Assembly: GCA_934177995.1 (NCBI GenBank)
Contig: CAKPPW010000010.1
Location: forward strand, 1-40,863
Reading direction: 5' to 3'
Source of the DNA: an uncultured Bacilli bacterium
GTDB lineage: Bacteria; Bacillota_I; Bacilli_A; RF39; UBA660
Length of the DNA stretch: 40,863 bases
Of the stretch, positions 31,043 through 39,576 are shown piece after piece. Numbering within the stretch: position 1 is the stretch's first letter; each line of letters begins with the position of its first letter. A program made the position numbers and the translations under genes. Under the pieces are notes generated by a model, which was not told the origin of the DNA, did no database searches, and saw only the letters and a program-made list of their open reading frames with translations.

Positions 31043-31939
31043 ATGTTAAAAGTAGAAAATATTACTAAGTATTACAATAAATTTAAGGCAGTTGATAACT
31101 TATCATTTAATGTAGATAAGGGAGAAATATTTGGACTTTTAGGTGAAAATGGAGCCGGGAAAACAACCACTTTTAGAATTATCTTAGGTCTTATTAATGC
31201 CTCAAGTGGTAAGGTTACTTTAGATGGTAAAGAAATAGACTATAACCTAACTGATAAAATAGGGTATGTTACAGAAGAGAGAAGCCTACTTACTAAGATG
31301 ACTGTAAAAGACCAAATACTACTTTATGGTGTTTTAAAGGGAATGAGTGAAGATAACATTCTAAAAGAGATGCGTAAGTGGTTAAAAAAATTTCAAATAG
31401 CAGATTATGAAAATAGAAAAATAAAAGAATTGTCAAAAGGTAATCAACAAAAAATTCAGTTTATTGCAGCAGTTATTAATAAACCTAAATTATTAATATT
31501 AGATGAACCGTTCTCTGGACTTGATCCAATTAATGTAGAAATGTTAAAAAAGGCGATTATAGAATTACAAGAAACTGGTTGTTCTATTATTTTCTCATCA
31601 CATCAGATGGAACAGATAGAAGACTTTTGTGAAAAGCTTGTTATCCTATCACATGGTAAAGTAGTGGTATCAGGTTACTTAAAAGATATAAAGACTGAAT
31701 ACCGAAAGAAAAATATCTTACTTAGAGGAGATAATCTTCCACTTGACAAAATAAGAAAACTAAAAGGAGTTATTTCTCTTTGTGAACATAGAGGAGAATA
31801 TTTAGTAAAGATAGAAAGTCTAGCTATAGCAGATTCTATCTTTAAGATAGTAAAAGACTATAATATTACTAAATATGATTTAACAGAACCAACTCTAAAT
31901 GAAATATTTATTGAGAAAGTAGGTGCTAATAATGACTAA
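31043..31939 (+). CDS. ABC transporter ATP-binding protein, NatA/YhaQ type
   Basis: The ATPase of an exporter for sodium, a peptide or a drug. Walker A is GENGAGKTT (near residue 40), the signature loop is LSKGNQQKIQF near 136, Walker B is LLILDEPFSGLDP near 156, and a C-terminal DUF4162-like extension carries the last 80 residues. I start at ATG 31043, after AAGGAGA; an upstream in-frame ATG at 30950 would add 31 unconserved residues. The stop overlaps the permease start by eight bases. Together with the permease it forms a complete two-gene exporter; the substrate is unknown. Confidence 0.92.
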   Translation: MLKVENITKYYNKFKAVDNLSFNVDKGEIFGLLGENGAGKTTTFRIILGLINASSGKVTLDGKEIDYNLTDKIGYVTEERSLLTKMTVKDQILLYGVLKGMSEDNILKEMRKWLKKFQIADYENRKIKELSKGNQQKIQFIAAVINKPKLLILDEPFSGLDPINVEMLKKAIIELQETGCSIIFSSHQMEQIEDFCEKLVILSHGKVVVSGYLKDIKTEYRKKNILLRGDNLPLDKIRKLKGVISLCEHRGEYLVKIESLAIADSIFKIVKDYNITKYDLTEPTLNEIFIEKVGANND

Positions 31940-33212
31940 GAAGTTTTTCTATCTAATGAAGATAAGCTTTAATAAAAAATTAAAATCTAAATGGTTTATT
32001 GCTGTTAATATAATACTTGCACTATCCTTATTTGCCCTACTTAATTTAAACTCAATTATAACCTTCTTCGGTGGTGAATTTGATAAACCATTAAAAGTAC
32101 TCGTTTATGATAAAACTAATATATCTTATCCCTATTTAAAAAATAATATTTCTACATTGACTAGTGAGTTAGAAGATAAAAAAATAGTAGTAAAAAGTGT
32201 TAATAGTGAAAAGAAAAAATTAAAAGATGATGAGATACTAATAAGTCTTAATCTAGATGATAACTTGTTAAAAGCTAAAGTTACTAGTGATAAAAAGATA
32301 GATAGTACAATATATCAAGTGCTTTATCAAGGCTTAAATGCTACTAAACAACAAGTACTTATGGAAAGACTAAATCTAGATACTAATACCTTAGCATTAC
32401 TATCTAGTAATATAGATATTGAACGAGTAGTCTTAAGTGATAAAAAAAGTCAAGATGAAAATATGTCACTAGTGATGAGTACAGTCTTTCCTAGTTTAAT
32501 CTTACCATTCTTTATGTTAATTATCTTTCTAGTTCAAATGGTAGGAGGAGAAATTTGTGAAGAGAAGACTACTAAGAGTATGGAAATAATTATTTCTAAT
32601 GTAAGTCCTAAAGTTCATCTTTTAGCAAAGATAGTAGCTAATAACTTATTTGTCATACTACAAGCCCTATTATTATTCATCTATGGTTTAATTGCTTTCT
32701 TTATTAGTAGTAGAAATGGAAGCTTAAATATACCTAGTGAAATAACAAGTATCTGGGATAGTCTATCTGCTAGTGGTTTAATTAGTAATATAGTATCATT
32801 ACTACCAATTCTATTAATCTTAATTATTTTATCATTCTTAGCTTATTCACTACTAGCTGGTATTCTTGCTTCTATGACTACTAATATTGAAGACTTTCAA
32901 CAGTTACAAGCACCTATCGTTTTTATTCTATTAGCAGGTTATTATTTAGCAATTATGGCTGGTATGTTTCAAGGTAGTGCTTTCTTAAAAATAGTATCTT
33001 ACATTCCATTAATCTCTTGCCTTTTAGCCCCAACTTTATATATAATGGGAGAGATAAGTCTATTAGATATTTTAATAGCCATCATCTTATTAATTGGTCT
33101 TTTATATCTATTAATCAACTATGGTATGAAAATATATAAAGTAGGTATTTTAAATTATTCCAATGAAAAGGTATGGACTAGATTTGTAAAAGCATTTAGA
33201 AGGGAAGAATAA
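31932..33212 (+). CDS. ABC-2 type permease, NatB/YhaP-like
   Basis: A membrane protein with one N-terminal helix, a large extracellular loop of about 130 residues, and five or six C-terminal helices, the ABC-2 layout of NatB/YhaP. VGGEICEEKTTKSMEIIISN (near residue 206) is the conserved coupling segment of the family. ATG 31932 lies within the end of the ATPase gene (overlap 31932-31939), so the two are translationally coupled. A GTG 31923 is possible but has no better ribosome binding site. The next gene, ldh-like, starts six bases later, so the operon continues. Confidence 0.88.
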   Translation: MTKKFFYLMKISFNKKLKSKWFIAVNIILALSLFALLNLNSIITFFGGEFDKPLKVLVYDKTNISYPYLKNNISTLTSELEDKKIVVKSVNSEKKKLKDDEILISLNLDDNLLKAKVTSDKKIDSTIYQVLYQGLNATKQQVLMERLNLDTNTLALLSSNIDIERVVLSDKKSQDENMSLVMSTVFPSLILPFFMLIIFLVQMVGGEICEEKTTKSMEIIISNVSPKVHLLAKIVANNLFVILQALLLFIYGLIAFFISSRNGSLNIPSEITSIWDSLSASGLISNIVSLLPILLILIILSFLAYSLLAGILASMTTNIEDFQQLQAPIVFILLAGYYLAIMAGMFQGSAFLKIVSYIPLISCLLAPTLYIMGEISLLDILIAIILLIGLLYLLINYGMKIYKVGILNYSNEKVWTRFVKAFRREE

Positions 33213-33218
33213 AAAGTT

Positions 33219-34136
33219 ATGGCTAAGATTGTGATCGTTGGTTTAGGACATGTTGGACTATCTTATTTAGAAAAGTTAGTATTTGATAAGTCTATTAGTG
33301 GAGAAGTTGTATTAATTGATAAAGATGTAGAAAAATTAAAAGGAGAAATACTTGATTTAGAACAAGGTATGACACTAACTGGTTCTTCTTTATCAATTAA
33401 GATAGGAAGTTATCAAGCATTAAATGATGCTGATATATGTGTATTAACACTCGGACTTCCACAAAGTAAGAAAAGTAGGTTAGAGGACTTAGTTGGTGCC
33501 AGTAAAATGGTTAAAGAAGTAACAGAATCTATTGCTGAAACATCATTTGATGGTGTTATCTTAGTAGCTACTAATCCAGTTGATGTAATAAGTCAGTTAA
33601 CGGCTACTTATTTATCCTATCCTTATCAAAAAGTAATTGGTACTGGTACTATGTTAGATACTATTAGATTAAAGAGTTTAATTAGTAAAAAGATAGGTAT
33701 TTCTAGTAATGATATTAATCTATATGTCCTAGGAGAACATGGTAATAGTCAGTTTGTTTATTATAATAATGCTAATATTGCCATGTCATCCCTAAAGAAC
33801 TATTTAACTAAAGAAGAGAAAGATGAACTTTCATCTATTACTAAGAAAATGGGTGGAATGATAGTATCATCTAAGGGGTATACATCACATGGTGTTAGTT
33901 GTTGTCTTTTAGAACTTACTAAAGTAATTTTAAATGATGAAAAGAAAATCTACCCCGTTTCTAACTATCAAAATGATTATGACTTATACTTTTCGATGCC
34001 AGCGGTTATTGGTAGGAAAGGTATCATAAAACAAATACCTGTCAAATTAAATGAAGAAGAAGAAAAACAATTAGTAATGGTTACTAAAGTCTTAAGGGAA
34101 GCAGTGGATGAAGTATTGCCACCAGAGTTGTATTAG
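33219..34136 (+). CDS. L-lactate / L-2-hydroxyacid dehydrogenase family protein
   Basis: The NAD-binding GxGxxG is GLGHVG (residues 8-13) with an adenine-ribose Asp in LIDKD. LGLPQSKKSR keeps the Gln that marks lactate rather than malate dehydrogenase, although the loop is one residue shorter than in most LDHs. Catalytic residues are NPVDV, the substrate-binding Arg in LDTIRLK and catalytic His in LGEHGNSQF. The protein has 305 residues, typical length about 310-320. It may be a 2-hydroxyisocaproate or other hydroxyacid dehydrogenase rather than true LDH. Gap to the permease is six bases, so it is in the transporter operon; the reason for that link is unclear. Confidence 0.82.
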   Translation: MAKIVIVGLGHVGLSYLEKLVFDKSISGEVVLIDKDVEKLKGEILDLEQGMTLTGSSLSIKIGSYQALNDADICVLTLGLPQSKKSRLEDLVGASKMVKEVTESIAETSFDGVILVATNPVDVISQLTATYLSYPYQKVIGTGTMLDTIRLKSLISKKIGISSNDINLYVLGEHGNSQFVYYNNANIAMSSLKNYLTKEEKDELSSITKKMGGMIVSSKGYTSHGVSCCLLELTKVILNDEKKIYPVSNYQNDYDLYFSMPAVIGRKGIIKQIPVKLNEEEEKQLVMVTKVLREAVDEVLPPELY

Positions 34137-34148
34137 GAGGAAGAGTTT

Positions 34149-34463
34149 ATGGTTAATTTTATATATTTAGTAATTTTATGTTTATTAGTAGCAATAGTTT
34201 GCGTTAGTTGTTATAAATTTTTTAGAGCGAAGAGATGGAAGGAAGCTATTAGTAGTTTAATTTATATACTATTAGTAGTAATTACCTCAATTATATTTTT
34301 TAATGGAAGATTAAATTCTTTAGAGTTTGACTACTTAATCAATTCTTTAAAGACTGGTAACATATTTGGAATAATAGTTTTAATTTTACAGATATTATTA
34401 GTCATTGTTACTGTTATTAGTTATAGTGAAGTTATTAAACTAACTAAGAGTAAAAAGAAATAA
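34149..34463 (+). CDS. Small membrane protein of unknown function
   Basis: A 104-residue protein with three hydrophobic helices (about 3-22, 37-53, 75-97) and a basic stretch FRAKRWKEA after the first helix. I recognise no family. ATG follows TAGGAGGAAG. It is the last gene of the transporter-ldh operon, twelve bases after ldh, and is followed by a terminator. Confidence 0.6.
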   Translation: MVNFIYLVILCLLVAIVCVSCYKFFRAKRWKEAISSLIYILLVVITSIIFFNGRLNSLEFDYLINSLKTGNIFGIIVLILQILLVIVTVISYSEVIKLTKSKKK

Positions 34464-34479
34464 CATAAATAAATATATT

Positions 34480-34512
34480 GTTCTTCTGATAGCTTGTCTA
34501 GGAAGAACTTTT
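34480..34512 (+). terminator. Terminator of the ABC-ldh operon
   Basis: GTTCTTC (34480-34486) pairs with GAAGAAC (34502-34508), followed by TTTT. Confidence 0.6.
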
Positions 34513-34515
34513 ATT

Positions 34516-34553
34516 TTGCTAATAAAAATAAACCAGTTATTTTTCTGGTTTAT
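34516..34553 (-). terminator. Terminator of the Rpn gene (minus strand)
   Basis: ATAAACCAG and CTGGTTTAT (34528-34536 with 34545-34553) form a perfect 9-bp stem; on the minus strand it runs into ATTTTTATT. It faces the + strand terminator, so transcription from both sides is stopped here. Confidence 0.6.
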
Positions 34554-34649
34554 CATATAATGAAACATTTTTTATTCATGAAATAGTCTTTATTTTTACA
34601 ATAATTAATATTACTGATTTCTTGTTCGTTTATAACACACATTAATATC

Positions 34650-35474
34650 CTAGATAAGTTTTTCTATTTCTTTGGTGGAAAGACCAGTGTATAGACTAAT
34701 TTTATCAATTGACTCTTTAGCCTTAAGCATTACTCTAGCAACATTACTCATGCTTTTCTCAACACCTTTTTCAATGCCCTTATCAATACCATCTAAATAA
34801 GCGGTTTGCTCACTCATTTTTTGAACCTTCTCAATATTATAGTAAGCATTAAACTCATCATTAGCTTTTAATCGTTCTAATTCACTCATAATAAAAACTC
34901 CTTCCTTGTTACCGTTAACAATTCTTTTTAGTTCTTCATCACTACTAGCTGTTAACATAGATAGTAGCATCTCTTCTTTGTTGTTACCAGTATAACAAAT
35001 ACCTTTATACTTTTCTAGAAAAATATCATAGATTTTTATTCCGTTCTTAATTATTTGATATTTCTCGTTATATATTTGATAAATTAAGACAGCTGCTTCT
35101 TTATCTTTAGTGAAGAAAGTATTATTAAAATTAAGTTGAATGACTTCCTTTGTTCGATAATCACTACCACTTTCTAATCTACTACCAGCCAGTCTAAAAA
35201 GATAAACTAAACTTTTAGTACTAGTCCATTTGTTATACTGATTATTGACCTCGATATTAACTAAAATATCACCATTATTGAGTAGCAAATCAAGACGGTA
35301 ATCCTTAATCTTATTGCCACTATTTAGTTCGGCATCAACTATACTATAGTTGGTTAAATCAATATTAGTTAGATATTTAATCATATCAAAGAAGATTCTT
35401 CTAGTTTCTTTCTTTTTTAATAAATACTTTATAGTTGTATCTGATAATATACTTATAAAATTTTCATCGTGCAT
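34650..35474 (-). CDS. Rpn-family recombination-promoting nuclease (PD-(D/E)XK)
   Basis: This belongs to the Rpn / PD-(D/E)XK nuclease-transposase family (PF12784), thought to act on DNA and often mobile. The core reads DYRLDLL (near residue 75) with IEVNNQ after it, then YLFRLAGSRLESGSDY and a C-terminal Lys/Glu repeat (DKGIEKGVEKS) followed by LSTKEIEKL. The IEVNNQ strand departs from the usual IEIQ, so nuclease activity is uncertain. Start is ATG 35474, after AAAGGA (nine bases); the ORF extends 53 codons upstream but has no better start. It is the second minus-strand protein in the window and closely matches the pseudogene at 29948-30692. Confidence 0.82.
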   Translation of the reverse strand: MHDENFISILSDTTIKYLLKKKETRRIFFDMIKYLTNIDLTNYSIVDAELNSGNKIKDYRLDLLLNNGDILVNIEVNNQYNKWTSTKSLVYLFRLAGSRLESGSDYRTKEVIQLNFNNTFFTKDKEAAVLIYQIYNEKYQIIKNGIKIYDIFLEKYKGICYTGNNKEEMLLSMLTASSDEELKRIVNGNKEGVFIMSELERLKANDEFNAYYNIEKVQKMSEQTAYLDGIDKGIEKGVEKSMSNVARVMLKAKESIDKISLYTGLSTKEIEKLI

Positions 35475-35679
35475 AGTTGTTCCTTTCTTATGTATTGTTC
35501 TTTTCATGAAAAGTAGGCCTATCTTACCACTAGACAATTTAAAAGTAAAACAAGTAAATATTGCAAATTGAAAGGATGTAACCAAGGAAAATGATAAATT
35601 AACTATAGCAAAATAGTAAATTCCTATCATCATACTAGCTGAAAATTAAAAATTACCTTTTCAAAGTAGAAATTTAAAC

Positions 35680-35752
35680 TTTACACTACTTTACATTAAA
35701 AATAACAAAATGTAAAAAAATGTCTTGCAAAGTAAGTGTAAATCTATTTACA
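35680..35752. promoter_or_regulatory. Cluster of TTTACA/TGTAAA half-sites upstream of the division cluster
   Basis: The gap 35475-36118 (644 bases between Rpn and rsmH) holds five TTTACA or TGTAAA hexamers, at 35680, 35690, 35711, 35737 and 35747. The last two form a perfect palindrome TGTAAATCTATTTACA that covers the -35 box. A regulator of the division operon could bind here; none is known to me. Confidence 0.45.
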
Positions 35753-35775
35753 AAAAAATAGAGATTAGGTATTAT
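35747..35775 (+). promoter_or_regulatory. Promoter of the mraZ-rsmH division operon
   Basis: TTTACA at 35747-35752 and TATTAT at 35770-35775 with a 17-base spacer; an overlapping TATAAT lies at 35773-35778. It is followed by the mraZ operator. Confidence 0.6.
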
Positions 35776-35785
35776 AATAATAGGC

Positions 35786-35811
35786 AGTGGAATAAAGTGG
35801 AGCAAAGTAGG
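35786..35811 (+). promoter_or_regulatory. MraZ operator-like repeats
   Basis: AGTGG at 35786-35790, AGTGG at 35796-35800 and AGTAGG at 35806-35811 repeat every 10 bases. MraZ operators are direct GTGG-type repeats on this spacing just upstream of mraZ; in Mollicutes they read AAAGTGG. The third copy has lost one match. Confidence 0.6.
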
Positions 35812-35815
35812 GGGA

Positions 35816-36060
35816 TTGTTATTTTATGGGGAATTAGCTATACACTTATACACTTAATACACTCGGTAATTCCAAAGACTTAAAACCATAACTAACAAGC
35901 TTTCTCTTCTACCTTTATAAAAATTAAAAAGACGATTTAATCTTTATATTAGGGGTTGCCACTTGCTACTTAGACAAGTAAAAAGTTATCTATCATCGCT
36001 ACTTAATATATCTACTAAAGAGTGTATAGTAGAAAAAATTTAGAATCAGGAAAAGTAGGA
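35816..36060 (+). pseudogene. mraZ: Decayed mraZ
   Basis: MraZ is a DNA-binding regulator that starts most dcw clusters. Fragments of it survive in three frames, in the right order: LLFYGEL (35816), the VIPKT strand, FNLYIRG, ATCYLDK (ending at a TAA 35979) and SSLLNISTKECIV (35993). These match MraZ strands such as GATECELDKQG and SSLLNYAKLEKECVV. There are at least two shifts and a loss of roughly 30 codons in the middle. It lies between the operator repeats and rsmH, the position of mraZ in other bacteria. Each fragment is short; the agreement in order and place is what makes the call. Confidence 0.65.
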
Positions 36061-36118
36061 TGATGAAGAAGTATGCTACTATATCCACAAATAAAACTAG
36101 CGGAAGGACTGTTTGATA

Positions 36119-37051
36119 ATGAAAGAAATACATAAAAGTGTTTTACTACAAGAAGCGATAGACTCTCTTTCTTTAAAAGAAGATGATGTAGCCATTGATA
36201 TGACTTTAGGGTTTGCCGGACATAGTAGTGAAATATTAAAGAGAATAAAAAAGGGATACTTATTCGCCTTCGATCAGGATAGTGAAGTTTTTACCTATAG
36301 TAGAAATCGTCTTAATGCTATAGGTAATAACTTTGAATTAATTCATGCTAATTTTAGTGAAGCAAAAGAAGAGCTATTAAAAAGAAATATTACTAAAGTT
36401 GATGCTATACTATATGACCTTGGAGTGTCAAGTTATCAGTTAGATAATAAAGAGCGAGGCTTTAGTTATAATAATGATGCTGTTCTTGATATGCGAATGA
36501 ATAGAGATAACCCACTAACTGCTAAAATAGTGGTTAATACCTATAGTGAACAAGAACTTACAAGAATCTTTAAACTATATGGAGAAAGTAAATTTGCAAG
36601 AAATATTGCAAGAAATATTGTTAATAAAAGGAAAGAAAAAGAAATAAATACAACCTTAGAACTTGTTTCTATAATCAAAGAAGCAGTACCAATTAAAGAA
36701 AGATTAAAAAAACATCCTGCTAAACAAATATTTCAAGCGATAAGAATAGAAGTTAATAAAGAATTAGATGTTTTAATATCATCACTAAATGACTCATTAG
36801 ACTTACTTAATGTAGGAGGAAGATTAGCAGTCATAACCTTCCATTCCTTAGAAGATAAAATAGTAAAAGATACCTTTAGAAAAGTGAGTGAGACAGACTC
36901 ACTTAGTAAAGGACTTCCTAATATACCAGAAGATAAATTACCAGACTTTAAAATAATAACTAAAAAAGGAATAGTACCAACTGATAAGGAAGAAGAAGAA
37001 AATCATAGAGCTCATAGTGCTAGACTAAGAGTGATAGAAAGAATAAAATAG
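36119..37051 (+). CDS. rsmH: 16S rRNA m4C1402 methyltransferase RsmH
   Basis: Methylates C1402 of 16S rRNA. HKSVLLQEAIDSLSL opens the family, DMTLGFAGHSSEIL is the SAM-binding loop, and YDLGVSSYQLDNKERGFSY (near residue 101) with DMRMNRDNPLTA follow. The HSLEDKIVKDTF segment in the C-terminal part is also typical. Length is 311 residues from ATG 36119, nine bases after AAGGA; a TTG at 36113 is in frame but poorer. It is the first intact gene of the division cluster, transcribed through the mraZ remnant, with ftsL beginning 15 bases after the stop. Confidence 0.96.
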   Translation: MKEIHKSVLLQEAIDSLSLKEDDVAIDMTLGFAGHSSEILKRIKKGYLFAFDQDSEVFTYSRNRLNAIGNNFELIHANFSEAKEELLKRNITKVDAILYDLGVSSYQLDNKERGFSYNNDAVLDMRMNRDNPLTAKIVVNTYSEQELTRIFKLYGESKFARNIARNIVNKRKEKEINTTLELVSIIKEAVPIKERLKKHPAKQIFQAIRIEVNKELDVLISSLNDSLDLLNVGGRLAVITFHSLEDKIVKDTFRKVSETDSLSKGLPNIPEDKLPDFKIITKKGIVPTDKEEEENHRAHSARLRVIERIK

Positions 37052-37066
37052 AAAGGACTTGGTTAT

Positions 37067-37372
37067 ATGGCTAGAAAAAAAGTAAAAAAAAGAATCAAGA
37101 TGAGTAAATTTGAACGCTTACTCTATATTTTTGCTATTACTTTATTAGTAAGTTTGCCAATAACCATCGTTTTTTCCAAAGCCACTTTATCACAGATTAA
37201 CTTTGAAGTAGAAAAACAAAAAAAATTAATAGAAACTCAGAATAAAACTAATGAAAGCTTATCTATGAAAATAAATGAATTAGCATCACTTGATAAAATC
37301 CAAGAGGTTGCTAAAAGTGAGGGATTAAGTTATAATAATAATAATATAAAGAATGTAGAAGATGAAAAATAG
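37067..37372 (+). CDS. ftsL: FtsL-like division protein
   Basis: A 101-residue bitopic protein: a basic N-terminus (ARKKVKKRIK), one membrane helix (residues 20-38) and a coiled-coil region with IETQNKTNESLSMKINELA. FtsL links the division complex in the septum, usually with FtsB and the PBP. Sequence identity in this family is low, so the call rests on topology, size and position between rsmH and pbpB. ATG follows AAAGGACTTGG. Confidence 0.8.
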   Translation: MARKKVKKRIKMSKFERLLYIFAITLLVSLPITIVFSKATLSQINFEVEKQKKLIETQNKTNESLSMKINELASLDKIQEVAKSEGLSYNNNNIKNVEDEK

Positions 37373-37383
37373 GCGGTGAAACT

Positions 37384-39519
37384 ATGCGAAAAAAGAAACC
37401 TAGAAATACTGTTAAACTAAGTAAGTTATTTATAGTAGGTTCTCTTTTTTTGTTTGTTTTAATGATTGCAAGAGTAGTACAACTTGGACTATCTAAAGAT
37501 GTAGATGGGGTAAACTTACAGTCACTAGCTAGTAAAAGAACTACTAAGACTGATACTATTAAAGCCCAAAGAGGAACTATCTATACTAGTGATAATGAAG
37601 TACTTGCTCAAAATGTTTCTTCTTATAAATTAATTGCTTATCTAGATTCTAAAAGAACTACTAATAAAAATAAACCACAACATGTTGTAGATAAAGAATT
37701 AACAGCTGAAAAATTAGCACCTATTCTTGGGATCAGTAAAGAAGAAATATTAACTTATCTAAATAAAGAAAATGTTTATCAAACAGAGTTTGGTAGTAAA
37801 GGAAAAGGGTTAACAGAATTAACTAAAGAGAAAATAGAAGCTTTAAATCTTCCTGGATTAGACTTTGAAGAAAGCTTTAAAAGGTATTATCCTAAAGGAG
37901 ATTTCTTATCATATATAATAGGGTATGCTAAAGAAAATAATGATACTAGTACTATTAAAGGAGAAATGGGACTAGAGAAATATTATGATAAAACCTTATC
38001 AGGAACTGATGGTTATACTACTTATCAAAAAGACTTAAGAGGTTATAAAATAGCTGGTACTAAAGAAGTAAGTAAGAAAGCAGAAGATGGGAAAAATATC
38101 TATCTAACTATTAATAATAATATTCAGTTCTTTGTAGAACAAGCTTTAGATGAAGCAGAGAAAACATCATCATTTGAATGGTTTACTATCATGGTAGCTG
38201 ATGCTAACACAGGAGCAATTTTAGCGGCTGCTACCTCACCATCATTTGACCCTAATAGACGAAATATGACTAACTATTTAGACCTTAATATTGCTCTTCC
38301 TTATGAACCAGGTAGTACTATGAAGATATTTACTTATATGGCTGCGATGGAAAATGGTGTCTATAATGGAGGTGAGACCTATCACTCAGGTGTATACGTA
38401 ACTAAAGATGGAACCGAAATAGGTGACTGGAATAGAGCTGGATGGGGTGATATAACTTTCGATAAAGGTTTTGCTCTATCTAGTAACGTCGGTGTTATTA
38501 ACTTAATCGAAAGACATATGAATGCTAGTATGTTAAGAAGTTATTTCAAGAAACTAGGTTTTTCTAAGAAAACTGGTATAACTCTACCAAATGAAGCGAC
38601 TGGTAAGCTAGACTTTAAATACGAAACAGAAATATTTAATGCTGGATTTGGTCAAGGTATAACAACAACACCAATTCAAAATATTCAAGCCTTAACCTCA
38701 CTTACTAATAAAGGAGTAATGTTAAAACCATATATCGTTTCTAAGATAGTAGATCCTAATACCAATGAAACTGTTTATGAAGGAAAAAGAACAGAAGTAA
38801 ATAAAGTAGCTAGTGAAGAGACTGTTAATAAGATGAAAGACTTAATGTGGGAAACCGTTAATGGTCATGGTAATACAGGAGCAGGTTATAAACTAGAAGG
38901 TTATGAGTTAATTGGAAAAACAGGTACTGCTCAAATAGCTGATGAAAATGGTAGTGGTTATTTAACTGGTAGTAGTGATATAATCTCATCTTTCGCTGGT
39001 GTTTATCCCAAAGAAGATTCTAAAGTAATTATTTATGCATCTGTTAAAAGACCAGCTGAAGGTAAACAAAAAGTTATTTGGGATGCTATTAAAGAAATAG
39101 TAGTTAATATAAGTAAATACTATGGAACAAGTCCAACTGATGAGAGTGTCTCTAAACTAACAACGTATAAATTACCATCATATAAAAATAAAAATATTAA
39201 TACAGTACGGGAAGATTTAACTAAGAAAGGTATGCAGATAGTAACAATTGGTAATGGGGATAAAGTTATTTCTCAGTATCCTAGTGCTAATGAGAAGCTA
39301 ACTACTAATTCTAAAGTCTTCTTAATTACCAATGATACTAATCTAACTGTACCAGATGTAACTGGTTTATCTAGAAAACAAGCAGAAGAAATATTAAAAC
39401 TACTTGATATAACACCAACCCTAGAAGGTAGTGGTTATGTTGTAGAACAAAGTGTTCCAGCTGGGACAAAAATAGAAAAAGGGATGAGTTTAACCCTTAA
39501 ACTAGCAAAAAAATTCTAG
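37384..39519 (+). CDS. pbpB: Penicillin-binding transpeptidase with PASTA domains (PBP2B/FtsI-SpoVD type)
   Basis: A class B PBP that cross-links septal peptidoglycan. One N-terminal membrane helix, a dimerisation region, then the transpeptidase with STMK (SxxK, in PGSTMKIF near residue 313), SSN (SxN, near 363) and KTG in IGKTGTAQIA near 516. Two PASTA domains close the protein: YKLPSYKNKNINTVREDL (near 596) and LTVPDVTGLSRKQAEEIL (near 657). The PASTA repeats and dcw position fit PBP2B or SpoVD; a single gene may do both tasks. ATG follows GGCGGTGA, eleven bases after ftsL. Confidence 0.9.
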   Translation: MRKKKPRNTVKLSKLFIVGSLFLFVLMIARVVQLGLSKDVDGVNLQSLASKRTTKTDTIKAQRGTIYTSDNEVLAQNVSSYKLIAYLDSKRTTNKNKPQHVVDKELTAEKLAPILGISKEEILTYLNKENVYQTEFGSKGKGLTELTKEKIEALNLPGLDFEESFKRYYPKGDFLSYIIGYAKENNDTSTIKGEMGLEKYYDKTLSGTDGYTTYQKDLRGYKIAGTKEVSKKAEDGKNIYLTINNNIQFFVEQALDEAEKTSSFEWFTIMVADANTGAILAAATSPSFDPNRRNMTNYLDLNIALPYEPGSTMKIFTYMAAMENGVYNGGETYHSGVYVTKDGTEIGDWNRAGWGDITFDKGFALSSNVGVINLIERHMNASMLRSYFKKLGFSKKTGITLPNEATGKLDFKYETEIFNAGFGQGITTTPIQNIQALTSLTNKGVMLKPYIVSKIVDPNTNETVYEGKRTEVNKVASEETVNKMKDLMWETVNGHGNTGAGYKLEGYELIGKTGTAQIADENGSGYLTGSSDIISSFAGVYPKEDSKVIIYASVKRPAEGKQKVIWDAIKEIVVNISKYYGTSPTDESVSKLTTYKLPSYKNKNINTVREDLTKKGMQIVTIGNGDKVISQYPSANEKLTTNSKVFLITNDTNLTVPDVTGLSRKQAEEILKLLDITPTLEGSGYVVEQSVPAGTKIEKGMSLTLKLAKKF

Positions 39520-39576
39520 AAACTCTTTTAAAGATAAGAACTTTATAGTATAATGATGAAAGATAGGGGTGATTAA

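Noticed and set aside
33219..34136. Malate dehydrogenase
   Set aside because: The substrate-loop residue is Gln, as in lactate and hydroxyacid dehydrogenases, not the Arg of malate dehydrogenase.
35820..35880. DnaA box-like sites (TTATACACT) as an origin
   Set aside because: Only one or two weak matches, no dnaA or dnaN, and the stretch is better explained as mraZ remnant.
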